Below, piece after piece: positions 1 to 7,803 of a DNA stretch of 16,570 nucleotides. Both the position numbers and the translations under genes were made by a program. Position 1 is the first letter of the stretch; every line of letters starts with the position of its first letter. The stretch is taken from contig CADBNP010000285.1 of NCBI GenBank assembly GCA_902796095.1, forward strand, positions 1-16,570. Direction: 5' to 3'. Under the pieces are notes generated by a model. It saw nothing but the letters and a program-made list of their open reading frames with translations, was not told the DNA's origin and made no database searches. This DNA is from an uncultured Aeromonadales bacterium (GTDB taxonomy: Bacteria > Pseudomonadota > Gammaproteobacteria > Enterobacterales > Succinivibrionaceae).

Positions 1-202
1 TCAAAAAAAATAATTTATTCGATCAAGTGCTCATTACTTAATCAAATTTCTTACATCTTGTTGAGTCTATATAGCACAACTCCCGCTCTAACTGATTGGT
101 ATTGTAAAATCTTCTCAATCCACATTGTGTCCGATGCATCACAGATCAGTCAGATACAGCAGGACAAGCGTTTCTCGTCGTAACTTTTATATTTCACACG
201 GG

Positions 203-236
203 TAAAAAAAACGGATAACTCCGAAGAATCATCCGT
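203..236 (-). terminator. Rho-independent terminator of clpB
   Basis: Read on the minus strand, an 11-bp stem (left arm ACGGATGATTC, right arm GAGTTATCCGT, two G-T wobbles) closes on a TTCG tetraloop and is followed by a run of eight T with one more T after it, about 30 bases beyond the clpB stop. The C(UUCG)G loop is known to be exceptionally stable. On the plus strand the same stem is followed within two bases by six T (239-244), so it may also stop transcription arriving from the left edge. Confidence 0.9.
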
Positions 237-267
237 CGTTTTTTATTCTATGCATGAAAAGGCTTAA

Positions 268-2856
268 CTACGCCTGTCTGATCTGAAACACCCCGTCTTC
301 AAAACTGATCACGTATTTCTTCTTCACCATCACATGACCGGAGAGTATCTCATTAGACAGAGGATTTTCAATCTCCTGCTGAATAGCCCTCTTAAGCGGT
401 CTCGCACCGAATACAGGATCGAAGCCGATCCTTCCGAGGTGCTCCCAGGCTGAATCATCAAGTTCAATCTCGTATCCAAGAACTCCCAGTCTTTTCATCA
501 GATTGCTTACCTGAATGTGACAGATATTCAAAATGGCATCGTGATCAAGCGGATGGAACACCACAGTCTCGTCAATACGGTTCAGAAATTCCGGTCTGAA
601 GTGCTCCTTCAAGACATCAAGCAGCTGTGCCTTCATCTGCTCATAGTTTTCACCACAGTTATCCTGAATCAGCTGAGAACCGAGATTTGATGTCATAATG
701 ATAACAGTATTCTTAAAATCCACGGTTCTGCCCTGACCGTCAGTCAGTCGACCGTCATCAAGAACCTGAAGCAGTACATTAAATACATCAGGATGGGCCT
801 TTTCAACCTCATCGAGAAGAATTACAGAATAAGGTCTGCGGCGTACTGTTTCAGTCAGATAACCACCCTCATCATAACCAACGTATCCCGGAGGTGCACC
901 GATAAGACGGGCAACAGAATGCTTCTCCATGTACTCAGACATATCGATACGAACCATGGCATCCTGAGAATCAAACAAAAATTCAGCCAAAGTCTTGCAC
1001 AATTCTGTTTTACCGACACCTGTCGGACCTAAAAACAGGAATGAACCAATAGGCTTCATAGGATCCGAAAGCCCCGCCCTGCTTCTCCTTATGGCATTGG
1101 CTATCGCTACAACAGCGTCATCCTGACCTACAACACGCTTATGGAATTCATCCTCCATGCGAAGCAACTTCGATTTCTCACTTTCCATCATCTTTGATAC
1201 AGGGATACCTGTAGCTTTGGAGATAACTTCGGCAATTTCATCATCAGTAACCATGTTTTTAAGCAGTCTGTCCTTTTGACTTTCAGATGAATCAGAAACA
1301 GGTTCCTTCAACTTTTTCTCAAGTTCCGGGATAACACCGTAAGTAAGTTCACTCATCTTGAGCAGATCATTGTTGCGTGTAGCGACTGCCAGCTCCTGAC
1401 GGGCTTTATCAAGACGATCCTTTACATTCTGAGACTGATCCAGAGTCATTCTTTCTGTCTTCAGCTGATCATCCAACTGACGATACTCCTCCTCCTTCTT
1501 GGCCAGTTCATCACAGACCAACTTCAGTCTTTCCTTTGAAGCCTCATCATTGTCTTTGCTGATCGCCTGTTTCTCCATCTTAAGCTGGATGATTCGGCGG
1601 TCAATCTTATCCATAATCTCAGGCTTTGAATCCATCTGCATACGAATACTTGCAGCAGCTTCATCAATAAGATCTATGGCCTTATCCGGAAGCCTTCGAT
1701 CAGTTATATATCTCGCCGACAATGTTGCCGCTGCAACTATTGCAGGATCAGTAATTTCAACATGATGGTGAAGTTCATATTTTTCCTGAAGTCCCCTCAG
1801 GATTGCGATGGTATCCTCTACCGATGGCTCTTCAGCAAAGACTTTCTGAAAACGACGCTCAAGTGCTGCATCCTTTTCTATGTACTTGCGATACTCGTTT
1901 AACGTCGTGGCACCAATACAGTGAAGTTCACCCCTTGCAAGAGACGGCTTAAGCATATTACCCGCATCCATACCTCCCTCGCCTGTTGCACCGGCTCCGA
2001 CAATAGTGTGTATCTCATCAATGAAAAGGATAACCTGACCATTGGTCTTCTTAAGATCTGTAAGGAGAGCCTTAAGTCTTTCTTCAAACTCACCACGGTA
2101 CTTTGCTCCGGCAATGAGTGAGCCCATATCCAAAGACAGAATCCTCTTATCCCGCAGGGTAATCGGAACCTCCTTATTGACTATACGCTGGGCAAGACCT
2201 TCAACAATGGCAGTTTTACCAACGCCTGGTTCACCGATAATAACCGGATTGTTCTTTGAACGTCTCTGGAGAACCTGTATGGTACGTCTTATCTCATCAT
2301 CTCTTCCTATGACAGGATCAATCAGTCCATCCTCAGCTCGTTTTGTAAGATCGATAGTATATTTTGCCAGAGCTCCGCGCTGCTCCTCACTATTCTTCTC
2401 AGTAACAGCTATTCCTCCGCGAACCTCTTCAATGGCACTGTCGATTTTCTTGCTGGTTGCACCGAATTTATGAAGCAGATTTCCAAGTGCTCCGTTATCT
2501 TCAATTGCAGCAAGGACAAAAACATCGGTAGAGATAAAAGTATCACCCTTCTTTGCTGCGTAACGTTCACAAAGATTTAAAACACGATTTGTCTGGGGAG
2601 ACAGAAGAAGTTCTCCTGAAGACGCTCCGCCAACCTGCGGCAGTTTATCCAGTTCAGAAAAGACACTCCGTCTGAAATCATTGATATTGATTCCGGATTT
2701 GACGATTATTTCTGATACAGCAGAATTCTCCGTAGATTTCAGGATCGCTGCCATTATATGCAGCGGCTCCATATACTGATTGCCATTTTTGTTGGCAATG
2801 GATTCTGCGTCAGTCAGAACCTTCTGAAATCCGGTCGTAAACTTGTCTATATTCAT
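268..2856 (-). CDS. clpB: ATP-dependent disaggregase ClpB (Hsp100)
   Basis: ClpB is a cytoplasmic hexameric AAA+ machine that pulls polypeptides out of aggregates together with DnaK/DnaJ/GrpE. At 862 residues it has the family's full length. In order it shows: the Clp amino-terminal repeat domain (about 1-145); AAA+ domain 1 with Walker A GEPGVGKT at 208-215, Walker B FIDE ending at 281, pore tyrosine in KYRG (253) and arginine fingers in ERRF (334-335); the coiled-coil middle domain that contacts DnaK (about 413-525); and AAA+ domain 2 with Walker A GPTGVGKT at 610-617, Walker B LLDE ending at 683 and pore motif GYVG (657-660). The middle domain separates it from ClpA and ClpC, and no ClpP-docking loop is evident. 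The ATG is preceded by GGAGG (2863-2867) at a 6-base spacing. It follows pgeF and rluD on the same strand and has its own heat-shock-like promoter. Confidence 0.98.
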   Translation of the reverse strand: MNIDKFTTGFQKVLTDAESIANKNGNQYMEPLHIMAAILKSTENSAVSEIIVKSGININDFRRSVFSELDKLPQVGGASSGELLLSPQTNRVLNLCERYAAKKGDTFISTDVFVLAAIEDNGALGNLLHKFGATSKKIDSAIEEVRGGIAVTEKNSEEQRGALAKYTIDLTKRAEDGLIDPVIGRDDEIRRTIQVLQRRSKNNPVIIGEPGVGKTAIVEGLAQRIVNKEVPITLRDKRILSLDMGSLIAGAKYRGEFEERLKALLTDLKKTNGQVILFIDEIHTIVGAGATGEGGMDAGNMLKPSLARGELHCIGATTLNEYRKYIEKDAALERRFQKVFAEEPSVEDTIAILRGLQEKYELHHHVEITDPAIVAAATLSARYITDRRLPDKAIDLIDEAAASIRMQMDSKPEIMDKIDRRIIQLKMEKQAISKDNDEASKERLKLVCDELAKKEEEYRQLDDQLKTERMTLDQSQNVKDRLDKARQELAVATRNNDLLKMSELTYGVIPELEKKLKEPVSDSSESQKDRLLKNMVTDDEIAEVISKATGIPVSKMMESEKSKLLRMEDEFHKRVVGQDDAVVAIANAIRRSRAGLSDPMKPIGSFLFLGPTGVGKTELCKTLAEFLFDSQDAMVRIDMSEYMEKHSVARLIGAPPGYVGYDEGGYLTETVRRRPYSVILLDEVEKAHPDVFNVLLQVLDDGRLTDGQGRTVDFKNTVIIMTSNLGSQLIQDNCGENYEQMKAQLLDVLKEHFRPEFLNRIDETVVFHPLDHDAILNICHIQVSNLMKRLGVLGYEIELDDSAWEHLGRIGFDPVFGARPLKRAIQQEIENPLSNEILSGHVMVKKKYVISFEDGVFQIRQA

Positions 2857-2892
2857 ACCAAGCCTCCATTTTTTTACTCTCTGTAAAGATAC

Positions 2893-2919
2893 GTATAGGC
2901 AAAGTAAAATATTTTCAAG
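2893..2919 (-). promoter_or_regulatory. Candidate sigma-32 heat-shock promoter of clpB
   Basis: On the minus strand CTTGAAA (2913-2919), an exact match to the sigma-32 -35 consensus, is followed after 12 bases by GCCTATAC (2893-2900), a partial match to the CCCCATnT -10 element. The start of transcription would fall near 2885, leaving a leader of about 30 bases with a good ribosome site. The -10 match and slightly short spacer are imperfect. The placement directly before clpB, a classical sigma-32 target, is the main support. Confidence 0.7.
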
Positions 2920-2971
2920 AGTTCTGGAATATTTTTTTGAGATATCTCTTTATCGCAGGATGCGGTGACAG

Positions 2972-3709
2972 TCACCGTCTGATCCAGACTATGGAGGCCA
3001 TTCTCCCTGTCGTTTTCTCTCGCCTGTAAGAGAAAAAAAGATCCTTCATGGAAAGGGTATCAAAATATCCGCCGTATATATTCTGAGGACGGAGTCCGAC
3101 TGACAGAAGACGACGGACAGCAAGTAACGGCAAATCAGCCAGAAATTTATCAGTGCCGTCTATTTGAAGAAATGCACCACGGCATCCAGGATCTCTGTCC
3201 AGAAAAGCTTCTGCTACTTCACTGCCCACCTCAAAAGACTTGGGACCAATGCAGGGTCCCAAATAAGCGTGAATTGACTCGGGAATGACATTCATGGCAG
3301 AAATTGTATTTTCCAGTACTCCCGCACAAAGTCCCCGCCATCCGGCATGTGCATTACCTACAACCGAACCGCTTTCAGATGCAAAAAGTACTGACAGACA
3401 ATCAGCCGTCATTATGGCAATGGCAACATTGGGGATACGGGTAACAATGGCATCTGCAGAAGGAACACCGTCAATTTCAGTTTCATCAACAGTAAGAACA
3501 TCTGTTCCATGAATCTGATTAACATAAACAATACGCTCCAGACCTGTCAGTCTCTGAACAAGACTTCGATTCGAGCAAACATCAGCAATGTTATCCCCTG
3601 TATGAAAACCAAGATTTAGAGACGAATAACAACCGCGACTGACTCCGCCACTGCGAATTGTACATAAGGCTCCGACAGAAGACGGTACATTCCAGAAAGG
3701 TTCAATCAT
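2972..3709 (-). CDS. pgeF: Peptidoglycan editing factor PgeF (YfiH, laccase-domain family)
   Basis: This 245-residue protein belongs to the YfiH/DUF152 family, known both as polyphenol-oxidase/purine-nucleoside-active enzymes and as PgeF, which keeps L-serine from replacing L-alanine in the peptidoglycan stem peptide. The metal-site signatures are intact: His67 in NQIHG, Cys104 in TADC and His121 in HAGWRG. GPCIGPKSFEVG (about 151-162) and the terminal FFSYRR...TGRMAS block (about 225-239) are also typical. No signal peptide is present, so it is cytoplasmic. It begins nine bases after the rluD stop without a clear Shine-Dalgarno, which suggests translational coupling. The rluD-pgeF-clpB order is the same as in E. 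coli. Physiological function is inferred from family and synteny, since biochemical activities reported for this family vary. Confidence 0.93.
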   Translation of the reverse strand: MIEPFWNVPSSVGALCTIRSGGVSRGCYSSLNLGFHTGDNIADVCSNRSLVQRLTGLERIVYVNQIHGTDVLTVDETEIDGVPSADAIVTRIPNVAIAIMTADCLSVLFASESGSVVGNAHAGWRGLCAGVLENTISAMNVIPESIHAYLGPCIGPKSFEVGSEVAEAFLDRDPGCRGAFLQIDGTDKFLADLPLLAVRRLLSVGLRPQNIYGGYFDTLSMKDLFFSYRREKTTGRMASIVWIRR

Positions 3710-3718
3710 TTCGGTATC

Positions 3719-4705
3719 TCAGTTCCAGACTATTTCATCAGGATGAGCAAGGGTATCCTCTCTTAAATGTTCAAGAAGATCCAGCATATCATCTGGAATT
3801 GGAGCCTCAAATTGAAGTTTCTCACCGCTGATCGGATGTTCAAGTTCAAGTTTCACTGCATGAAGAGCCTGTCTTGGAAAAGTTGCCAGATACCTTGAAA
3901 ACTCGGGAGATGCACTTCGTATCATCCGTCCTGTCTCACCATACTGCTGATCTCCGATCAGACTGTGATTGATATAGGCCATATGTACACGGATCTGATG
4001 AGTTCTTCCTGTTTCCAGACGGAGTCTTAGTCTTGTATGAGCTCTGAATTTTTCCAGAACTCTGTAATGCGTGACAGCCTCCTTTCCGTATCCTTCAGGA
4101 ACAACAGCCATACATGTTCTGATCTTGGGATGTCTTCCTATAGGCTCGTCTACTACTCCGCCTGCTGTCATATGACCGCAGACAAAAGCCTCATACTCTC
4201 TTACCACATCATGACGGCTGATATCACGGACAAGAGAATTCTGAGCCTCCACATTCTTCGCTATCACCATAAGTCCGGAGGTATCCTTATCAAGACGATG
4301 GACAATTCCGGCTCTCGGAACATTCTGTACCTCCGGATAGTGATACAGCATTGCATTCAGCACCGTACCATCATGACAGCCGGCACCGGGATGCACCACC
4401 AAACCAGCTGGTTTATTAATTACAACAATGTAATCATCCTCATACACTATATCAAGAGGTATGTTCTGAGGCTCAAAACGGGTGTCATCCTCTATCTGTG
4501 CATTTATTAAGACAGTCTGTCCTTCGGATACCTGTGTCCTTGGAAGTGTAACAGCAATACCGTCAACAGAAACACATCCAGCCTCGATCCAGGTTTTGAT
4601 TCTGCTACGCGAATATTCACTGAAAACAAGACTTAAAGTCTGATCCAGCCTTCGTCCATGATCATTAGCATTTATGATTGTTTCAAGATTGACGTTCTGT
4701 CCCAT
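3719..4705 (-). CDS. rluD: 23S rRNA pseudouridine synthase RluD
   Basis: RluD isomerises uridines 1911, 1915 and 1917 (E. coli numbering) in helix 69 of 23S rRNA, at the subunit bridge next to the decoding centre. The 328-residue protein has an S4-like RNA-binding domain (about 17-65, with YSRSRIKTWI) and an RluA-family catalytic domain. The catalytic motif HRLDKDTSG spans 136-144, with the nucleophilic aspartate at 139, the same number as in E. coli RluD. Further family blocks are NKPAGLVVHP (97-106) and the RTHQIRVHMA segment. The start is supported by close amino-terminal similarity to E. coli RluD. It is divergent from bamD as in E. coli, and heads the rluD-pgeF-clpB unit. RluC is the nearest alternative but fits the S4/amino-terminal sequence and synteny less well. 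Confidence 0.96.
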   Translation of the reverse strand: MGQNVNLETIINANDHGRRLDQTLSLVFSEYSRSRIKTWIEAGCVSVDGIAVTLPRTQVSEGQTVLINAQIEDDTRFEPQNIPLDIVYEDDYIVVINKPAGLVVHPGAGCHDGTVLNAMLYHYPEVQNVPRAGIVHRLDKDTSGLMVIAKNVEAQNSLVRDISRHDVVREYEAFVCGHMTAGGVVDEPIGRHPKIRTCMAVVPEGYGKEAVTHYRVLEKFRAHTRLRLRLETGRTHQIRVHMAYINHSLIGDQQYGETGRMIRSASPEFSRYLATFPRQALHAVKLELEHPISGEKLQFEAPIPDDMLDLLEHLREDTLAHPDEIVWN

Positions 4706-4802
4706 TACCCGATACCTATAGAAAAAATTCAGTCACAATTTTTGCCGGTTCAATAAACCGTGCTAATAACTCAGAAAAAAGAACCACAGCAAAACGAAGT
4801 TT

Positions 4803-4831
4803 ATTATAAGATCATAAGTTATCTTTCTCAA
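4803..4831 (-). promoter_or_regulatory. Sigma-70 promoter of rluD-pgeF-clpB
   Basis: On the minus strand TTGAGA (4826-4831) and a perfect TATAAT (4803-4808) are separated by exactly 17 bases. Transcription would start near 4796, giving a leader of about 90 bases before the rluD ATG. This is the best sigma-70 match I found in the window. Confidence 0.75.
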
Positions 4832-5035
4832 CGCACCGAGAAAAGAAGGCAATCAACACACATTAAACGAACATAGTCTCGCTCTTATGGAACTTCAGAC
4901 ATTATCTTCGTTCTAGTGAGAACAGACAAAAAAATAACAGCGATTCAACCATATCGACAGTTTAAAACACTTCCATTGAATGCGAGATAATGAATCATTC
5001 CGGATTCGGCACCTCCAGATCGAAACAAATATTTA

Positions 5036-5064
5036 TTGCAATGAATTTCCAAAGTAGTTAGCAT
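5036..5064 (+). promoter_or_regulatory. Candidate promoter reading towards bamD
   Basis: TTGCAA (5036-5041) and TAGCAT (5059-5064) are spaced by 17 bases, four of six matches each to the sigma-70 consensus. If used, the transcript would start near 5071, just before the hairpin series, and bamD would have a leader of about 295 bases. No better plus-strand match is apparent closer to bamD, where I saw only weak -10-like sequences. Confidence 0.3.
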
Positions 5065-5365
5065 AAAGTGGGGTTCTTAGGCGAAAACGACTAAGTATCA
5101 GCACGCAGTTTATGGCATACTGATATATCCTGGCATAACGGCGGAGGTAAGATTGTTCAGATCTTCCTTAATTTAAACAACGGTCGGATCTCTGAAAACA
5201 ATGTTATTTAAATCTTTCTGTTTGCCGGTGAAGAACTTTGCGGATTTATGAAGTTACTGTAGATGAAAGCACAGAATAAAAATCGCAGTTACCTTTTCTG
5301 AATCAGTTGCTGCCATCTGATCAAACTGATAGTTTAAACATATAGAAAAAGACAAGCATAAAGCA

Positions 5366-6133
5366 ATGAAAATAAACCAGATTATTTACCTTTTAGGGAT
5401 ATTTACGTTATCTGCAGGATTAAACGGATGCACATGGAGTGATACAGAACCGGAAACAGTGGCAGACAAAAATCCGAAGAGTCTTTATGCCGACGCACAG
5501 CAGAGTATGGCTGAAGGTAACTATAAAAGAGCCGCAGAAATACTGGTAGCCCATAATTCAAGATATCCATACGGTCTGTACGCTGATCAGGTAAATCTGG
5601 ATCTACTCTACTGCTACTATAAGAATGAGGAAAACACCAAAGGTCTGCAGGTGGCTGACCGCTTCATTAACGTTAACCCTGCACACAAAGATCTGGATTA
5701 TGTATACTACATTCGCGGCCTGATTCTCATGCAGATGGATACGGATCTTCTTCACTCAATTTTTGCCATAGATCGCTACGATCGAGATCCTGCATACAGT
5801 GAGGAGGCTTTTCGCGATTTCGGGTTTATTGTCAATCAGATGCCGAGCAGCAAGTATGCTTCTGATGCAAAAATCAGAATGCTCTACTTGAAAAACCGTC
5901 TGGCAAAATATTATCTATCCGTTGCGCAGTACTACTATGACCGGCGAGCCTATGTGGCAGCAGCAAATCGAACAAAAAAAATCATCGACAGTTTTTACGA
6001 TACAACATCAGCTGAAGGCGCCATCGAAATCATGATAAAGAGTTATCAGAAACTCGGACTGACAGATATGGAAAGAGAAGCAAAGAAACTGATGAAGCTC
6101 AATTTTCCAAAAAACAGTCTGGCGAATAACTGA
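5366..6133 (+). CDS. bamD: Outer-membrane assembly lipoprotein BamD
   Basis: BamD is the essential lipoprotein of the BAM complex; it binds BamA and recognises unfolded outer-membrane proteins on the periplasmic face of the outer membrane. The 255-residue product has a lipoprotein signal peptide with lipobox LNGC and Cys22 as the predicted lipidated residue. TPR-type helical repeats run from about residue 38 to the end. Segments such as SRYPYGLYADQVNLDL, DRFINVNPAHKDLDYVYYIRG and KNRLAKYYLSVAQYYYDR line up directly with E. coli BamD. It is transcribed away from rluD, as in E. coli. The ribosome-binding site is weak (only A-rich sequence before the ATG), so expression may depend on leader structure. 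Its stop overlaps the rluA start. Confidence 0.96.
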   Translation: MKINQIIYLLGIFTLSAGLNGCTWSDTEPETVADKNPKSLYADAQQSMAEGNYKRAAEILVAHNSRYPYGLYADQVNLDLLYCYYKNEENTKGLQVADRFINVNPAHKDLDYVYYIRGLILMQMDTDLLHSIFAIDRYDRDPAYSEEAFRDFGFIVNQMPSSKYASDAKIRMLYLKNRLAKYYLSVAQYYYDRRAYVAAANRTKKIIDSFYDTTSAEGAIEIMIKSYQKLGLTDMEREAKKLMKLNFPKNSLANN

Positions 6134-6813
6134 TGCTAAACCACAACGACTATAATCCACCTCTTGAACCTTACCTCGATATCATATACGAGGATCCGGC
6201 CATCATCGTGATCAATAAACCGTCAGGAATTCTCTCCGTACCCGGCAAGGAGGATCACCTTTTTGACAGCATTCTTACAAGAGTTCAGAAAAAATATCCT
6301 CTTGCGGCAGCTGCTCACAGACTGGATATGAGTACCTCCGGACTTCTCGTTGTACCCAAAACAAGACTTGCTGCCAGCATCCTTGGCAAACAGTTTCAGA
6401 ACAGAACTGTAGAAAAGTGCTACTATGCCTGGGTAGCGGGAAAGGTTGAAAAGGATACAGGTGAGATAGATCTTCCGATTGCTCTGGACGAAAGCAACAA
6501 ACCACTGCAGAAAATAGATTTTAAGAACGGCAGAAGAGCTGTAACCCAGTTTGAATGTATCTATAAATCTGAGCGGCGAAGTCTGATGAGACTGCACCCT
6601 GTAACCGGTCGATCCCATCAGTTACGTCTGCATATGAAGGAGTTCGGACATCCGATACTGGGTGACAAATGGTATGCCACACCGGAAATCCGGGCAATGG
6701 CACCACATCTTTACCTCCATGCCGGAGAACTGTCATTTGATGATCCGACAACAGGAAAAAGATGCTGTTTTAAAGTCGCTCCGCCATTCGAGACTCCGAA
6801 CATAAAATTCTGA
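6133..6813 (+). CDS. rluA: Dual-specificity rRNA/tRNA pseudouridine synthase RluA
   Basis: RluA makes pseudouridine 746 in 23S rRNA and 32 in several tRNAs. The 226-residue protein lacks an S4 domain, which is typical of RluA and unlike RluD. It starts with the family-like YNPPLEPYLDIIYED segment, carries NKPSG at 28-32, and has the catalytic HRLDMSTSG at 62-70 with the aspartate at 65. TGRSHQLRLHM and GHPILGDKWYA complete the catalytic fold. Its ATG shares one base with the bamD TGA (TGATG), indicating coupled translation. This makes two members of one enzyme superfamily flanking the bamD promoter region on opposite strands. Substrates are assigned from similarity. Confidence 0.95.
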   Translation: MLNHNDYNPPLEPYLDIIYEDPAIIVINKPSGILSVPGKEDHLFDSILTRVQKKYPLAAAAHRLDMSTSGLLVVPKTRLAASILGKQFQNRTVEKCYYAWVAGKVEKDTGEIDLPIALDESNKPLQKIDFKNGRRAVTQFECIYKSERRSLMRLHPVTGRSHQLRLHMKEFGHPILGDKWYATPEIRAMAPHLYLHAGELSFDDPTTGKRCCFKVAPPFETPNIKF

Positions 6814-6863
6814 TAAACAATCTGTGTCATCAATGCCGTCAGAGTGCAGAACCGGACGTCAAT

Positions 6864-7790
6864 ATGAAAAAAATACTCAATATCTTATTTCTGACATGTA
6901 TCCTTGCTTCTGGCGTCTCAGTCCTTGCTGAAACAGTGCCTGACAGTAAGGACATCGGCTCTGAAACCACTGCCGAAGAAGAAACTAATGACAGCATTTC
7001 AGAGAACAAAGACGAAAAAAAGGAAACTGAAACCGTCAGAAAAAACATACCTGAAGAAAATTATGAAACCTATCTCAACACACTGAACGAACAGCAGAGA
7101 AAATACCTGAAAGAAAACTGGAGCCGGCATAAAAAAGCAAGAGAGGCCAACGGTGTTCTTTTCATTGAATACGAATCAGCAAAATCCAAAAGTTTAGGAC
7201 ATATTTTTTTCTTTCCGGACTGGAATACAACTCATCAGATGATCCGACTCGCTGAAACAGGTTCAGACAAAGGATACGACTGTTTCATTTTTCTTCCCAT
7301 TCCCGAAGTTGCCGAGCATCTTCCAAACAGTGAAGATAATGCGGAAATAGCAGACATCAAGGACGCATTTCTTAACTATGTCAAAGCATCCATTGATACC
7401 ATAGGAGCTCATGACAAGATCAACATTGTTCTTAGTGCCGGTGACACCATATCTTGGATCCTGTCCGGAATAGAGGAGGGAATAATCCTAAAACCTGACG
7501 GAATAATAGCCTATAATGCGGCCTATCGGGATCCCGATGCCAATGCGTTTGTCGCTACCCAGTTAAGCACTTTCAGGGGAATCTTTGCTGATATCGTTAC
7601 AAAGGAATCCAACAGTTATCTCAATGATGCTGTTGAAAAAAGAACATTCATGTTGAAGAAGCAGGGAAGAAAGCCTTCCACATTCAAACTAATCAGATGC
7701 GGAGATCTGTGTGAGCTGGATAAATCCTTCGGAGCATATCTGAAGAAGACAAAATTTAAAACAGGAGGAACCGTCAGAAAAAGCAGATGA
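6864..7790 (+). CDS. Exported DUF3530-like (alpha/beta-hydrolase-fold) protein, function unknown
   Basis: I recognise this only at the level of a probable DUF3530 family member. The 308-residue product begins with a classical signal peptide (two lysines, hydrophobic core, predicted cleavage after VLA at residue 22), so it is expected in the periplasm. Residues 23-65 are rich in Glu, Lys, Ser and Thr and look disordered. The rest suggests an alpha/beta-hydrolase fold: a hydrophobic strand GHIFFFPDW, a later strand KINIVLSAG, and a carboxy-terminal block EKRTFMLKKQGRKPSTFKL like the end of DUF3530 proteins. No GxSxG nucleophile elbow is visible; the expected place reads LSAGDTIS. It may therefore be non-enzymatic or use atypical residues. 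It follows rluA by 50 bases with no obvious promoter and converges on djlA, leaving 13 bases between the stops. Confidence 0.6.
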   Translation: MKKILNILFLTCILASGVSVLAETVPDSKDIGSETTAEEETNDSISENKDEKKETETVRKNIPEENYETYLNTLNEQQRKYLKENWSRHKKAREANGVLFIEYESAKSKSLGHIFFFPDWNTTHQMIRLAETGSDKGYDCFIFLPIPEVAEHLPNSEDNAEIADIKDAFLNYVKASIDTIGAHDKINIVLSAGDTISWILSGIEEGIILKPDGIIAYNAAYRDPDANAFVATQLSTFRGIFADIVTKESNSYLNDAVEKRTFMLKKQGRKPSTFKLIRCGDLCELDKSFGAYLKKTKFKTGGTVRKSR

Positions 7791-7803
7791 CAGCAGAAAC
7801 AGC

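Larger units (their letters stand above)
4706..5365. other. Long divergent spacer between rluD and bamD, with small hairpins
   Basis: No credible protein gene lies in these 660 bases. The left part holds the rluD promoter. The right part contains consecutive inverted repeats on the plus strand: CTTAG/CTAAG (5076-5080 with 5091-5095, plus an inner CG/CG pair and AAAA loop), TATCAG/CTGATA (5096-5101 with 5120-5125) and AAGAT/ATCTT (5149-5153 with 5161-5165). A strong Shine-Dalgarno-like GGAGG (5143-5147) overlaps the foot of the last hairpin but is followed only by a seven-codon TTG frame (5153-5176). This may be a structured bamD leader or a small RNA. No T-run terminator follows, so I do not assign an RNA gene. 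Confidence 0.45.

Noticed and set aside
2400..2425. Internal translation start giving a short ClpB lacking the amino-terminal domain, as in E. coli
   Set aside because: The valines near the end of the amino-terminal domain (145 and 151) are both GTT codons, not GTG, and no ATG is nearby, so a conserved internal start is not supported here.
2042..2473. Plus-strand open frame of 143 codons inside clpB
   Set aside because: It lies wholly antisense to the conserved AAA+ domain 1 of clpB, has no recognisable domain and is explained by the codon pattern of the real gene.
4037..4510. Plus-strand open frame of 157 codons inside rluD
   Set aside because: Fully antisense to the catalytic part of rluD; composition is odd and no motif is seen.
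4948..5016. Possible small minus-strand peptide after a GGAGG (5012-5016)
   Set aside because: The nearest ATG is 13 bases from the motif and the frame is only 17 codons with no recognisable features; likely chance.
5101..5140. Repeated TGGCATA words suggesting a direct repeat or binding-site pair
   Set aside because: Only seven bases repeat once, in an AT-rich spacer; too short to separate from chance without comparison to relatives.
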